64,000 nucleotides of DNA from Allacma fusca (Eukaryota; Arthropoda; Collembola; Symphypleona; Sminthuridae): positions 2,480,001 through 2,544,000 of the forward strand of contig OX359246.1 in the NCBI GenBank assembly GCA_947179485.1. Reading direction: 5' to 3'. The notes below the pieces were generated by a model that made no database searches, was not told the DNA's origin, and saw nothing but the letters and a program-made list of their open reading frames with translations. Numbering within the stretch: the stretch's first letter is position 1; every line of letters starts with the position of its first letter. Below are positions 23,642 to 36,845 of this stretch, piece by piece. The position numbers were made by a program, and so were the translations under genes.

Positions 23642-26290
23642 TTTCGTTTTGTGGTTAGCAGGTCTCTCAGTAACTTATGTTCTTACAAAATAACACAAAA
23701 GTTTGAAATTTCACTTTTTATAAATTTGATTAAAAGTGTTGCGGGATTTAGAATTTTAGAGATATTTAGAGTTTTCTCAGCCATACTATACTAATATTCG
23801 ATTTTCTTCCTATTTAAAAAAGATCAATAAGTACCTTTAGTGGGCACATCACTGAGAGGAATGACGTTTCAGCCCTTGAAATGTTGGAATGAAATCAATC
23901 AGTTTTATACTTTGAATTTCTTGTTATACTCAGAGCTGGGCAGACTACATTACAGAATTTCGCAACCGAGGGCTTGAATGGCATCAGGCAGCGGAGTTGC
24001 CTGTAAGTTAAATGATTACCAAGTTGATTACGCTTCTGGACTACATTGCGAAATTTTTCGTTGACGGTTCAATATATTGCAATATCTATTATACGAATTA
24101 TATTATTGTTGGCATGTATCTTTAAATGAGTGTTGCTAAACATCATAGTAGGATTCATGATTTCTTGAGATTTGTGTAACGTAGCTTTTACGCAATCGTC
24201 AGGCTGCATCTCAAAGTAAAATCCAAATACTTCGTAATTTTATAAGCACTTGGTGGATTGCTTAGACAAAGTTGTCCAGTTAACTAAATTCTATTCGTTA
24301 TTAAATAGCAAGAAGGAAATTAAACCACTAGATAGCTTTCTGTCACATGTGCACAGGGATATCAACGATTAATAATCACAATTATTGATTTACGATAACA
24401 ATTACTAATTAATAATTATTCATCGTTCAATTAGTAAACTCGGATTTGTGAAATAATCAATTAAACGTTTTCAAAAATCAATCATCATTTTTAGTCGTCA
24501 TTTATTAAATTATTAGTTAGTAATCGGTAATTGTGATTGAAATTCAAAATCTAGCAAGAAGTAATAAATTGGTAATTGAAATCGTAACTGAGAATTTAGG
24601 AAGAATAAATTTGTAATTGTAATCGTAAGTTAAAATTTATCCAGAAGTTATTTATAATTGTAATCATAACCGATATTTTAGCTGAAAGTATTTTGTAGTC
24701 GTAATTATCAATCACGCTTTCCCAAAGTAATCATTAATCTCAATCACTCCGGAACGTTTGAAACAGTGGGGGACAATATTTTTTAATTAGTTTTGGGTTC
24801 ATTGCTAGTGACCATATACAAAGTACATATAAGGCTTCTCATAATTTTTGGTAGCTAATCATATAAACATGCAAATTATGGATCTTCTAAATTTTGAAAA
24901 GAAATTTAGTTTTAAAACAGCAAGCTTTTACAAAAGTTACAAATCTTATATAGTAGAAACGTTTTATTACAAACACTAGACACCAGCAAATTTTATGGAT
25001 TTCAATTACGAGTATCATAGAATCATCGCACTGGTTGCTAACCAGCTACGGAAACGGCTCGATTTGTTCTTTGATTTTTGGTATGGTCAGGTTCATGCGA
25101 GATCTGTACCACAATATTGTCCTAAGAAACATTCTCCGGTAGATTTACTGGTTTAAACGGTCTGGTCCATCCGTTGGCGTCTGACCAGACCAAATGAACC
25201 AAAGTTTGAGGAAGTGAATTCTTTGAGGTAAATGTTTACTACTTAATTTTGGTAGTTACCTACATGAACCGATCTCCACAAGTAAGAATATGCCGGGATG
25301 AAAGAGATATTTATCAACACGGTGTAAACACTTTTGTTTAGAAGAAATTTATTCTTTCATGGCTTTTAAATACAATTAATTGCAATTTTACAGGATTTAA
25401 AAACAGATTGAAGCATTACTGCAGTCTTAGCAGCAAAATGTCAGGAAAATGCTTAATTAATTCTTGAAAGTGGCATCATTGACATTAACTACTTAAAAGT
25501 ATTCGTTTATTGTTATTACTAATTAGTAGTTAAAAGCCAATTTATCCTTAGTTGTCATTTATAAATTCATTTTGTTTTTTAAAGTAATCGTTAATTTTAT
25601 TGTAATTTGTAATCACAAAATTGGAAATTGACCTATGTACCTAAAGTGCACAGGGTAGAATATAAAAAAATTACCGTCAGATTATTTTGACTAATTTAAG
25701 GGGTTGCATGGATCACAGTTGAATACATTTTATACGGGATTAGGGATTAATTTGAATAATTATCAAGTTTGGCCAAATTGTTATTTCAATTATTATTCAA
25801 ATTTTACCAAAGGGATGACGGACTGAGATTACACATTCAACCTATTTTCAGGAATCCGATTTAGTGTAACCCGGATTACGCCATGCCCTGGTTGTTCCCG
25901 ATTCATTTTCACCGTTAGTGCTCTCATGCATAATTTATAAAGAACATCCACTTTCCAAAATTATTTTATTGTGGGATTCCGGGAAACCTACTGGCCGTTG
26001 GATTACTGCAATTAATTTCGCCAGTGAAGTGTTGTGAAAGAATACAAGAACAGTTTTCGAAATCAGTAATCAATAAATATTGAGTGTGATAATTTTTTAG
26101 TAGCTAGTAAAACTTCTGTGGCGTGCATGCTTTTGCATCTTAATTCGTAGTTTCGATTTGATCTGGGTTTTCCACCGCTAGAGGTCCACTTGTTATAAAC
26201 ATTCAGTATAAATCTCAAGGAAAACATACTGGACAAATGTTTACAAGTTTCAGGAACTTATGTGTATTGTGTCGAACAATAAGTAGAACA
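23642..26290. repeat. 5' flank of the tandem unit (copy C), with an AT-rich insertion
   Basis: The outer parts, 23642-24350 and 25790-26160, match the other unit flanks. The middle (about 24355-25640) is absent from those. It consists of TAATT/CAATTA-rich ends around a unique core. Near-duplicate text (GTGCACAGGG) brackets it at 24350 and 25648, hinting at a target duplication, but I could not fix its ends. No gene seen. Confidence 0.5.
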
Positions 26291-26461
26291 AACGGAAAAT
26301 AATAACACAATTTATAGTTTTGGACTGCCTACAACATTAGTAAATAGACGATGTTCTCAATAATTGTAGACACTATAGTTAAAACCAAGCCATGATCTGC
26401 ATAGTACTGCGTCCCAACATAGATTCGAACTGGGACAAAGGATTCAAGAGTCTCTCTCAAC

Positions 26462-28483
26462 CAGAGCTGCGCTCAAGTTCAAGTAGTACTTGACAAGTAT
26501 CAAGTCAAGTCAAGTTCGGGGCAAGTTAGGGATCATGAGCGTTTCTACTTGGTTGAATCGGGTCAAGTTCAAGTATTTGCTGGATCCGAACTTGGAACTT
26601 CAAGTCGGTTCTGGTCCAAGTGCAAGCCCACATAATTGACTTGAACTAAAGATCAAGTTCAAGTTTGGGTCTGGGCTTGGATTTTACTTGAACCTGAACT
26701 TGCACTTTCAAGTACCGATTCAAGTAACCTAGTTCCAACGTGTGCTTCATTTGTGCGTTCTTCTCGCTCGGTTGTTCGCACTTCCGCATTCTAGAAACTA
26801 GTGATGCCAATGGTCTGGTCTGATCCAGATTTTATGAAACTCGTCTGATCCAGTCGTTTGGACCAGACCAGACCAAAGACCATGGTCCAGAGAACCATTG
26901 AGAACAGTAATTAAATAATCACATTTTATTCCGTAAAATTCTTCTTTTATGCCCAAATATGTATGTCTGTTTTAATTTGTTCCATGGGATTTCGTTAACT
27001 CATTAATTTGTATTTTGCGTACGCTGAAGCCCATGGTCCTGTGGTCTGATCTGGTCCTGAATCTGGACCAATTGTATCTGGTGTGGTCCAAGTGTTGAAT
27101 CAGACCGGACCAGACTGGACCAGACCAATACAGGACCATTATAAATGATCCGGACCAGGCCATTGGCATCTCTACTAGAAACCATGCCTGCAGAGATATG
27201 CACAGAAGCTGGAGCTCCCTTTCATTTGGAGTGACTGTTGTGTATTCTGTAAATCGGCGTGCTTAAAACTATTCTCATCATTTTTCATTACTTTTAAAAA
27301 ACTGTAAAAGTAAATTGTCCGGTGAGACTAACACAAGAAAAAAAACCATGAGTGAACCCTAATCAGAATTTAATAAAGACGACGGAAATTGAAAATCTTA
27401 GCTCCACCCGTTGGAGTGTTTTTGCGACTTTATACTACAAAGTTGTAAGGTTCAAGTACTTGACATCCAAGTTCGGGTTCAAGTCAATTCCAAGTTCGGT
27501 TCGAAAGAATTATGGACCCGACACTCAAGTATCAGATCAAGTTCGGGTTTAGGAAAGATTACTTGCAAGATATGACTTGGTATGGAGTTTGTTTTTCTCA
27601 AAGCGGACAGTGCAAGGTTGAATTTTTTTTCCTTCGAATGTACATGTAAAGTACATACATGTATTTTAAATACCGAGGGTCAACCTTCATACCAATTTTT
27701 ATTGGTGTAGGACCAGCCATATAAACAGTATAACAAAAAATAAATGGGACTATATGTCGTGAGGGAAGAACGAACGGGGTGCTGCGCCATGCGGTTGTTT
27801 GTGTACATGTAAGGGCTCCATACTCGTTACGCTGCGTGATAGCGCGCCTCTCACCTCCACTGTACAATCCTGAGTGTGTACGTAGAAGCACACTTGCATG
27901 GACCCTTATCTATGTATGTATATAAATTACCCGTTTCGGTTTTTCTCGATTTTGAAGGTGAGCCCAATGTAATGTGCAACATTTTTTAATTTAAAATTAG
28001 AGTACAATTGCAGCCTTGTCATTTTAGCTTTTAAAATTGTGCACATTAGAGTGGGCTCGTAGTGAAAAAAAATCTTGAAGGTACACAAATTTACATGAAT
28101 TACAAAAAATTCATGATGTGGCCTTTCGTTACGATAACAAATTTGAGATACACACTTGGCCTTTCAGTAGCGCAGTATGGCTGTAAAAAATATTTTAATT
28201 TTCGGGCTTTTTCAGTTTTCTGACCTTCGAAATCGGTTTTATGAAAAAATGTTTTCTGCAAATTTTTTTTGACAATACTCTGCATCTACGTACTTATATT
28301 AAAATTCCGTGCGAAAAAATGACTTTCTTGGCTATCCGCTTTGAGAAAAACACACCATATGACAAGTAATTCCAGGGACCCGAAACGCCAAGTTCGGGTA
28401 CTGACAAATATCTACTTGATAGTTCAAGTGCAGGTCAAGTTCAAGTTCGGATCCACAAAATACTTGACCCGAACGCAGGTCTG
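26462..28483. mobile_element. Non-autonomous hAT-like element (CAAGTTCAAGTTCGGG-type) in exon 2 of copy D
   Basis: Flanked by the 8-bp duplication CTCTCAAC (26454-26461, 28484-28491). Inverted ends are CAGAGCTGCG and CAGACCTGCG. Both subterminal regions are arrays of CAAGTTCAAGTT/CGGGTTCAAGT variants. A second hAT-like element is nested at 26799-27174. A relative with the same ends and repeats is at 34720-35356. No transposase frame is seen in 27190-28380. Confidence 0.87.
26799..27174. mobile_element. Nested hAT-like MITE (GGTCTGGTCC-type)
   Basis: 376 bp, flanked by the 8-bp duplication CTAGAAAC (26791-26798, 27175-27182). Inverted ends are TAGTGATGCCAATGG and TAGAGATGCCAATGG. The interior is dominated by GGTCTGGTCC / GGACCAGACC motifs. 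It sits inside the 26462 element and is therefore younger than it. Confidence 0.88.
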
Positions 28484-29507
28484 CTCTCAACCCAATGTCT
28501 CTCGTGTTTGATTTCCAAGATAATAAAACCTGTGTGGAATTGCGACTAAACCCAGCCAAGACAAGGAAGGTTATTAATACCCATAGCAATGCTGTGCAAG
28601 TTGCAACAAATAACATGAGAGAAACTATTCCTTCGAATCTAATTGCTCCATACGAGGCGTAGATTGCTATTGCTACTAAACAATATTGAAGACTTGGTAG
28701 TAAAACTGGACTAACAAAAAGTCCGAATACTTTCTGAAGAACTTGGAATTTCCTGTAAACCCTTGTAAATGCTAATGGAGAACCCAGCGGTCTTGTGAGC
28801 CATTGGTCTTGAGTCAGGTCATTCAAAATTTCAGGTCCATAAAAAAACCAAGGAATCAACGGAAGGCCGATGACCAGGGAAGTCCCCGTGCAGGTCAGAT
28901 GCAAGTGTTGGAGCAAAATTACTTGCATGATGTAAATGCCCCATGTCAATTCTCTTGGTTGTTGAGTGAGTGATGTGAACAAAATCGGATGTTGTGGAAT
29001 GAGTAATACCATAAAAGTGGCTAGTACAGATACAATTATAGCATCATAATACAAGAACGGTAGAAGAACACTACATTTATCAACATGTTGAGAAATATTT
29101 TTTCCACTGGTTGTTGTTTTCCGAGAAAACTTTCCTGTCGAAAATAAATAACTTTCTTATCCAACGTGGCACAAATATACACCACTAGTATATTTGGAAT
29201 ATTTAATTCGCTACATTTTATACAAATATCTTCTGCATTGAATTATCTATGAATTTTAGAAGGGTCTACTGTAAAAGTGTTTTTTTAAATTTACGATTAT
29301 AAACGCTTTGTATTTAAAAATGAAATTGCTACCTTGATACATTTTCGCGAATTCATAAATGGCTTGCAGCATTAGTGGAAATTCTTTGCGTGATCTCAGT
29401 AGAACAAAACGAAATGATAAAACCAGGAGATATGCAGCTATATGCAAGATTAAAAGAGCCTGATTGATTATAAAGTTGTCATCCTTTTCCAAAAATGCAA
29501 GGCGTGT

Positions 29508-32500
29508 GCATTTAGAGTTTTCTCAGCTGTGATGTAATAATATTAAATTTCCGTCCTATTGAAAGAAGGTCAGTAAGTATCTTGTGTCGGCACAGCACTG
29601 AGAGTAGTGAAGTTTTAGTCTGTCGGATGTTGGAATGAAATCCATTAGTTTTATACTTTGAATTTCTGGCTATCCTCAGCGCTGGGCAGACTACATAGAA
29701 CAAATATAGGATTACGGATCACTGTTGCTTGAAAGGAATTTGTGCAGCAGAAGTGTTGAATGTTCTTTCTATCGTCAGCCCTGGGCAGATCACATAAAAC
29801 AAATGTGGGATTAGGAGTTACTTGTGCTTAAAAAAAAATTAGCGCACTTGAAGGATCAACTGACATCAACTAACGTGATTAGTTATAGGGAATTGCAGTT
29901 GAAATAATTAGGAAGAGGATTACGCCTCTGGCTTACACAATGAAATTCATGGAAGCTCGTTGACGGCTCATTAAATTGCAATACCTATTACACAAAATGT
30001 GTTATTGCTGGTGTGTTTTTAAGTGAGGATTGCTAAATATCATAGTGGGATTCAGTTCTCATTCATGACTTCTTGAGAGGTGTGTCCATAGTTTTATTAC
30101 AATCGTCTGACTGCTTCCGAAAATAAAATCCTATTTCCTAAAATCCTACATATTGATAAACACTTGGTGGTATGCCAAGTCAGTGTTGTAAATTCTATTC
30201 GTCATTAAAAACCAAGTGGGTAATGAAACCAATAGATAGATTATCGACCTTGGGATTATTCTAAAGGATTGCACCAGTAAAACTTTGCCAAAGGGATTAC
30301 GGACTGAGATTACTCTTTCAGCCCATTTTCAGTAATCACGATTTTGTCTAACCTGGATTACTCCCTGGATTGATGAGGGCTAGGCCCTGGCTGCCATTAA
30401 TTCATTTTCACCATTAGTGCTCTCATGCATAATTTACAAATAATATCCACTTTTCAAAATCAATAATGAATAAATATTTAGTAGTAAGTAAATTACACTC
30501 AGTTGTGGGAATGCGGGAAACCTACTGACCGTTGGATTGCTGCAAAGGATTACGCCAGTAAAATTTAGGGAATTAATTCATGAACAGTTTACGAAATCAA
30601 TAATCAATAAATACCAATGTTAATATTTTGCTAGTAAAACTTCTGTGGCATGCATGCTTTTGCACGTGGATGAGCGGGAACTTTGAACTAACAACTTACA
30701 CATATATATGACCGCCAATGTGAACATTCAGAGTTTTAATTTGATTGTAAAAAATAGAACATCCTACGATTAATAAAGAAACCAAAGATATTCTCTCCAA
30801 TCACTTACAAGGTAACATTTTGGGATGGTACACGTGGATTCAAACAAAACATAGCACATGTGATAGTACTCCCCTAGTATGTTTCGAAACTCATGTAACT
30901 CGAGAGCATTTTGCCCTATTCTCTTAGGACATTTCAGCAAAGTTTCCAAATTTAAAACGATACCAAAGGTAGAGGGACCTGTCTTTCTAGAAAATCTCAA
31001 TGTTAAATCCCGTAAGGATATCCAATTTTTGAAAGTCAATAAAATTTTTATTTTTACTATTTAAAGAAAATTTAGTTCAAATTGATATACCCTCCAACAA
31101 AATTCCCTAAAAAGTAATCCCAGAGCATTTTGGCATAACCAAACCAATACAGTTTTAAAAAATTTGATTTAGTTAATACATTTAAAACCCTAACGACGTT
31201 ACAATCATTCAACCGCTTATATCATAAAAGGCTGGGGTTTTGAAAGAGCAATTAGCGGGGTGTCTGTGTAAGTACCGAGTTTTGATGATGAATGTAGTTA
31301 AATATTTCTACCAAAAACTAAATTTCGCTATATGAATTTCATATTTTGGCATTTAAATACAAAAGTTGCAGCAGTTAAAAAAATGTCAAAACCTGGAGCT
31401 TGTTTAACAAATTTTGGGATTTGAAAATTGAATTTTATCAGCCCAAGTGAACCAAAGTAAATCTTGGATTAACGAATGTGACAATTTAAAAATTGCATTT
31501 TGATGATGACCAGTTTTGAAGCTCATAAACTATAGTGTTCCTGGCAGTTATTTAATCTTTTTGTGCTACATTTTTGCAGGAATATGATCGTAGTCTAAAT
31601 GATAAGGCGTTTTGTTCTTACACCAAAATAAATAAAAAATAATTATTATATTTTCCGTAAAGTTGTCTTTTTCAACTTTCAACATGCTGATTTGCGATTT
31701 AGCATGCAAAATAAATAGGTCCATAGCTAGAACTACATATTGAAAACATTGGAGCGAATGTCAAAAATACCTGCCTAAGGCTGAAAATGCCCAAAATGAC
31801 CGAAAATGCCAAGGCGTTTTCAATCGCGAAACCCTGTGTACAGCATCCATAATTAGCCCCCATACAAATACAATAATCAAATGTTCTACAAAGATAATCT
31901 CCCTTACATCTCCCGTAAAGATAAGTTTGTACAACCCCCATAATTTGCCTCCCTCAATCAAATTTTATTAGTCTTTCTCCAAATGTCAACCCAGAAAGGA
32001 TTCATTGGGGAGCAAAACAATAATGTTTATGTTGGAGTAATTAATTTTCGAAAAAAAATTACGATATTTGTGTGGGTGCTAATTATGTAGGATGTACATA
32101 TGCACATATGTATGTACATCAGAGAGATAAATTTGCTATGCTGGAGGGATTCATTGGGGAGGAAAACTTTAACATACATGTTGGAGGGATTACGTTTGCC
32201 GAAAATTTGATGATATTTATTTTGGGGGCTAAGTGCTAATTATTAATGTTGTATCTCAAAGGGCAAATCCCAGTCCATAGTTCATACGTGTGTCGGAGTG
32301 ATTTAATATGGAGTGAATATATCATATTGAATAACTAATAAGAAGTTAGTAAGTTAACTCCACTCAGTTGTGAGATTATAGAAAACTTACTGACCGTTGG
32401 ACCACTGCAATTGCTTACGCCAGTAAAATTTTGTGAAATACTATTAGAACAATTTTCAATATCAATAATCAATAAACATCAAATGTGTTAATTTTTTGCT

Positions 32501-33389
32501 AGTAAAACTGGCAAAAAAGTGGCGCGCATTTTTTTACATGAGCTGAGCGGGAACTTTGAACTAACAATTTGAAGGATATTTTAGAGACAATATGAAGATC
32601 TACTCAGCTCCAATTTAATTGCAAAAATTACAAAATCCGATGAATTAAAAAACTTTTCAACGATATTCTAATAATGAAAATTCATATTTCAACATTTGAT
32701 ATTACATATATGTATGTGTCAATAAGTACCTGATCATATAAGACATATTATTGTTGGATGCCAGGTCAATGGCACCAATGGTCGAGTCCAAAATGCCCTC
32801 TTCATAATTTTCGCAAGAACAATCTTCATTTCGAGAATTCTCATTGTATGGATAGGTTTCAAGGAAATGTTTGGTTATTAGGGTGGTGTCAGCTCTCTAG
32901 TAAAGTAGCCTTGTTCGTACGTCCGTGTGTCCATCCGCATGAAATAACATTGCTGGGTGTCAGGCCAATAATTGTGTCCGAAATTTGTTTCTTCTGCATA
33001 ATTTTCACAGTGGCACTCTCCAATAATAGAATTTTCATAAGAAGGCTTCAAGGAAAATCATTTTTTTCCAAATCACTCTTGGTAATCCCTACAACCAAGG
33101 TGCTAGCCTATCCTACATGTAGGTCTAAATTTTTGTCTATTTATAGGATGCGACCTGAAAATTGACCTGAAAATTTAATTTGAAGTACAACTTCAAGTTC
33201 ACTTAGCGTCATAAATTGAGTTGCGAGGAGCCCTAGATCCTGCTTCAAATTGTTTAAAAAATTATTTAAAGTCATCTATGGTTTATCCTTAATAAATACT
33301 GAAGAAATTCAAATATATATTTCGATATTAAATATAAAGTGGAAAAATTACATCCCTGACTTAAATAACCAATGAAAGGTTTTTTGGGT
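29508..33389. repeat. 5' flank of the tandem unit (copy D) and long spacer
   Basis: About 29508-30720 resembles the other flanks, with some motifs twice (the CTCTCATGCATAATTTAC phrase near 30420). From 30900 to 32300 the sequence is AT-rich with no supported gene. A short stretch at 31775-31835 (AAAATGCCCAAAATGACC) resembles the ends of the element starting at 36060. Two tandem copies of the dispersed 190-bp repeat lie at 32735-32880 and 32935-33095. Confidence 0.5.
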
Positions 33390-33479
33390 GCTCAGCGAGC
33401 GATCTGAACCAAATCGGATGTTAGGGATTAACAAATAGCATAACAACTAAGAGTACAGATACGATTATGATATCATAGT

Positions 33480-34459
33480 TAGTGTTTCTTGTCAATTGCA
33501 AGTTAACCGCAATTACTAATTGAACTTGCAAGTTCGGTTCAATTCCGGTTATTTTACACCAGGGAATTGCAATTGTCGGTGCAAGTGCAATTTGTGTGTA
33601 CTTAAATTGCAATTACAAAAGCATTAAGTACTTGCAATTACCGGTTAAGCACAACTGAAATTGCAAGAGATTCAATTGCAATTGCAAGTGTTTGAACTGC
33701 AAAAAGTTGCAATTTTAAAAATATTTATCAATTTAATTGCAACTTGAAATCCTTTCGAATTTGAGCGCAAAATTCCATAAAATGCCTCAATAAGTCATTT
33801 AGCTCTAGTAACTAATTATAATAATCTTGAGTATTGTCTCAACGAGTGCAGTTACTGTACTTCCTGTTCAATTTCGTCGGTGAGGACGCAAAATGATCTA
33901 AATGCATTTTCGATTAAAATTAAAATGTTCCCATGTGCACAAAATTATATAAAAATAGGCCAAATATTTTAAGGATACGAAAGATATGCTGAACGATGCA
34001 ATTTTACAATATTTCAGCCTTGGAGGCCTTGAAGGAAGGCAATTTCATTTTTGCATCTCTGTTTCATTATGCATTGCATCTAGATTATTTTATTTAATAC
34101 ACTTTGTTCAATTTCGTGAAACAGCATGTATACCATGTTGCTACCAATCAAAAATGCACGGATCATTTTGTCTCTTCACCGACGATTTATACTCTATATA
34201 TCAGTTAACTTGCAATTGCAAATTGCAATTGCACTTGCAATTGTACTTATCGGTTCAATTACTTCCAAATGTTTTTGCAATTGCCTTACCAATTGCAAGT
34301 AACTTATGAGCTAATTGCAAGTTCAACTTCGGTTATTTGCATGATTAAATTGCCACATTTTAGCAAGTACCAGTTACGGCATTACTAGTACTTGCATTAT
34401 CAATTTAATTGTAATTGCAAGTTCGGTTATTCCCAAAACTTGCACCGACAGAAACACTA
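33480..34459. mobile_element. Non-autonomous hAT-like element (TTGCAATTGCAAG-type) in exon 2 of copy E
   Basis: 980 bp, flanked by the 8-bp duplication ATCATAGT (33472-33479, 34460-34467). Inverted ends are TAGTGTTTCTTGTC and TAGTGTTTCTGTCGG. Both subterminal regions are arrays of CAATTGCAAGT / ACTTGCAATTG. The central 33780-34190 is unique and non-coding. Confidence 0.87.
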
Positions 34460-34719
34460 ATCATAGTACAATATTGGTAGAAGAATTTTTTTTTATTTTT
34501 TTTCCTTCGGTTGGCTGTATATCAGAAAACTTTCCTGTAAAAATCAGGAATTCGCTTACTAAACCTGGTGCAACTACCACTAGCATGTTTCTAATATTTA
34601 ATTCACTAAATTTTAAAATGCATCATCCAATTTCTCTATAAATGGAATTTTCGGAAGTTTAGCTAACGCATTTAAAAATGTAAGTGATACCTTTTTGCGA
34701 ATACATGAATGGGTTGTAG

Positions 34720-35356
34720 CAGAGTTGCGTTCAAGTTCAAGTGCGTATCAAGTTCAAGTCAAGTGGGGACAATTTTATAATTTGATACTTGAACATCAAG
34801 TTCAAGTGAAATTATAATTTTAACTTGAATTTTCAAGTTCAAGTTCGATCAAGCCCAAGTTAATAATTTATTACTTGATAGCAAAATCAAGTCAAGTTCA
34901 GGTACACTGAATGGTAGTACTTGAATAAAACTATAGTATAACTTGGGTTTTTGTCACTGAAAAGCAATGTAAGCATTGCGGAATTAGTGGCATCTTTGCA
35001 TCCCACTAAAAATAATATTGAATGCGAATCATCATATTAATAACATCTTTGTGTTTGTTTTTATTCCATCGACATTAAAGTCGCCTCCACGAAGCCCAGT
35101 GGTCGAGATCGAGAATTCAAGTTCGGGTTCAAGTTCGGGTTCAAGTTCGGGTTACACAATTTTAGAATCGAATTGCAGGTAATATTTCAAGTTAAGGTAC
35201 CTCAAAATATACTTCGTTAAAATTACTTGAATGATCAAGTACTCGAGAAGTTTCAAAATACCAAGTTCGTGTCCATGCAAATTTATACTTGCTAGTTCAA
35301 GTGCAGGTCAAGTTCAAGTTCGGATCCTGAACTTACTTGACCAGAACGCAGCTCTG
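34720..35356. mobile_element. hAT-like element (CAAGTTCAAGTTCGGG-type) in exon 1 of copy E, with target loss
   Basis: Same family as 26462-28483: ends CAGAGTTGCGTTC and CAGAGCTGCGTTC, and the same CAAGTTCAAG arrays. There is no 8-bp duplication (GGTTGTAG on the left, ATACAAAA on the right). About 70-80 bp of exon 1 present in copies A, C and D are missing at the site. Confidence 0.8.
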
Positions 35357-35605
35357 ATACAAAATCAAAAGTGACTGATTGATGTTATAGTTTTCATCCT
35401 CTTCCAATAACGCAAGGCGTACACATAAAAATAATTCAAAAAGAGCCAATTCCAAAATAGTCATGTGGCCCAGAAATTTGCCAGTGGTTGATTTTATGCA
35501 GGAAAAAGATTGCTCTTTTGAATTCCATTGTTAAGGACTGCAGTACAAATAATTGCTCCAAAAATATGCTTTGTACATATATTTTCTCACGTGTGCAGAA
35601 TACAT

Positions 35606-36059
35606 TTTCGTCTTGTTGTTAGCAGGTATTTCAGTAACTTATATACTCCATGCCAAGTATTATAGGATTATCTATAATCCTGCGTTATCAATAATAATTG
35701 TTCCTCAATCGGATTGTTTAGAAAAACTCTACTCCTGTTTCTCTCCACGCCGTACACCATTTTAATAACGACCTCACCGAATCACGCCATTCGATTCCAA
35801 CTTTCACAGAAGTATGGACCATTCCCACGTCTCCAATCTTTTTAGGAATTTTAGAGTTCAAAATTTATGACTAAAAATAATTCTTGGCACGTGCATCACA
35901 AGGAATAAAAGAAAAAAGAAATTAAATGTAATTAATCATTACTGTGAACTCAATAATTCGTACATACTGTGTACTCTGTTGATAATAATAACACCAGTTA
36001 AGACAAGGGAAATAATTGAAATTTGTTAAAGCAATGAACGTCGACAGTTTACTTTGAAC
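35606..36059. other. Spacer, 5' flank of copy E
   Basis: Decayed unit flank just upstream of the copy E start (compare 7275-7330), then AT-rich sequence. No gene seen. Confidence 0.5.
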
Positions 36060-36845
36060 TAGGGTATGTCGATTTGAAAATACCCGGCATTTTGGGCAAC
36101 TTGCCCGCCCAAAATGCCAGGGCATTTTCATTTCAAGGCAAGGGCGGCATAATATAGCATATTGGGCAAGGGAATTTTTATCGACGACAATTGGGCATTT
36201 TGGGCAGAATCACGGAATATAATATCGCAATCTATTCAATTTGACATTGGATTTGAAAATTTCTTTGTAATTTTAAAGAAATTACCTTGACATACGTTTG
36301 GATACCATAGGTTATATTGAACATTTCAAGTTGTTAAACAACTAAACTGCAAACGATGTAGAATGAACTTCCACATTCGTGGGAATATTCACATACCCCT
36401 ATATATGAATTTATATTACTGCGATCAGATATCTTTTCGGTTAAAATTTGAACCCATACGGTAATTGTTTATAAACCATAAAACTACAAACAAAAATATT
36501 TGGGGGACCTTTAAAGGGGCTGTATATTGGTTTTTGGCTGATCGTTGCAAACTGCAGACAACAGTGATTAGAATAAACTGAGTATAAAATTCTGCTTCAT
36601 CACCCATTAAAATTTTGACTGATCCCTTAGCATCAAATTTTTACTTTAGGAGTTCGTACTTCAAAAGAAAATAGTATTTCTGCCCGCCCGTCATTTTTTT
36701 CATTTCATCATTCAAATAAATTTATTTCATATTATTGTTTACATGAAATTAATTTTCATAGGAGTGATAAATGATATCAGCTCATGTCAATGAAAGTAAA
36801 TTGATTTGGCTGTTTTTGCCATTATAATATATTAACGAACAAGCG

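Larger units (their letters stand above)
26329..29507 (-). pseudogene. Copy D of the tandem family: start deleted, exon 2 split by a hAT-like element
   Basis: Exon 2 begins at 29134 (acceptor after CGACAG) and is open, with good family sequence (YYDAIIV, WGIYIMQ, SYGAIRFEG, SWKSNT), until a 2-kb element enters at 28483. Its last 40-odd codons continue at 26461 and end at the TAG at 26329. Exon 1 survives only from 29507 to 29333, beginning inside the second membrane region. A deletion joins it to upstream flank at about 29508, removing the ATG and the Cys/Trp motif; the missing piece corresponds to about 23450-23770 in copy C. Apart from the deletion and insertion there are no stops in exon 2, so this copy died late. 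Confidence 0.85.
33390..35605 (-). pseudogene. Copy E of the tandem family: truncated and twice interrupted
   Basis: ATG at 35605, followed by the family N-terminus up to about 35357, where a hAT-like element replaces part of exon 1. The exon resumes at 34719 and ends at the donor at 34691. Exon 2 starts at 34534 (acceptor CAG|GAAAG), is split by a second hAT-like element (33480-34459), contains a TAA where other copies read Pro-Gln/Glu near 33420, and stops matching the family at about 33390, just after the third membrane segment. The C-terminal half is absent. Clearly dead. Confidence 0.82.

Noticed and set aside
26972..27203. Two overlapping minus frames rich in SG, VW and DH repeats
   Set aside because: They are translations of the GGTCTGGTCC repeat array of the nested MITE.
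27598..27891. 97-codon minus frame inside the 26462-28483 element
   Set aside because: No recognisable domain, no relative in the window, and it lies in MITE interior; treated as chance.
33480..35356. Regular short repeats resembling a CRISPR array
   Set aside because: Spacing is irregular, units occur in both orientations, and the context is eukaryotic; they are subterminal arrays of hAT-like elements.
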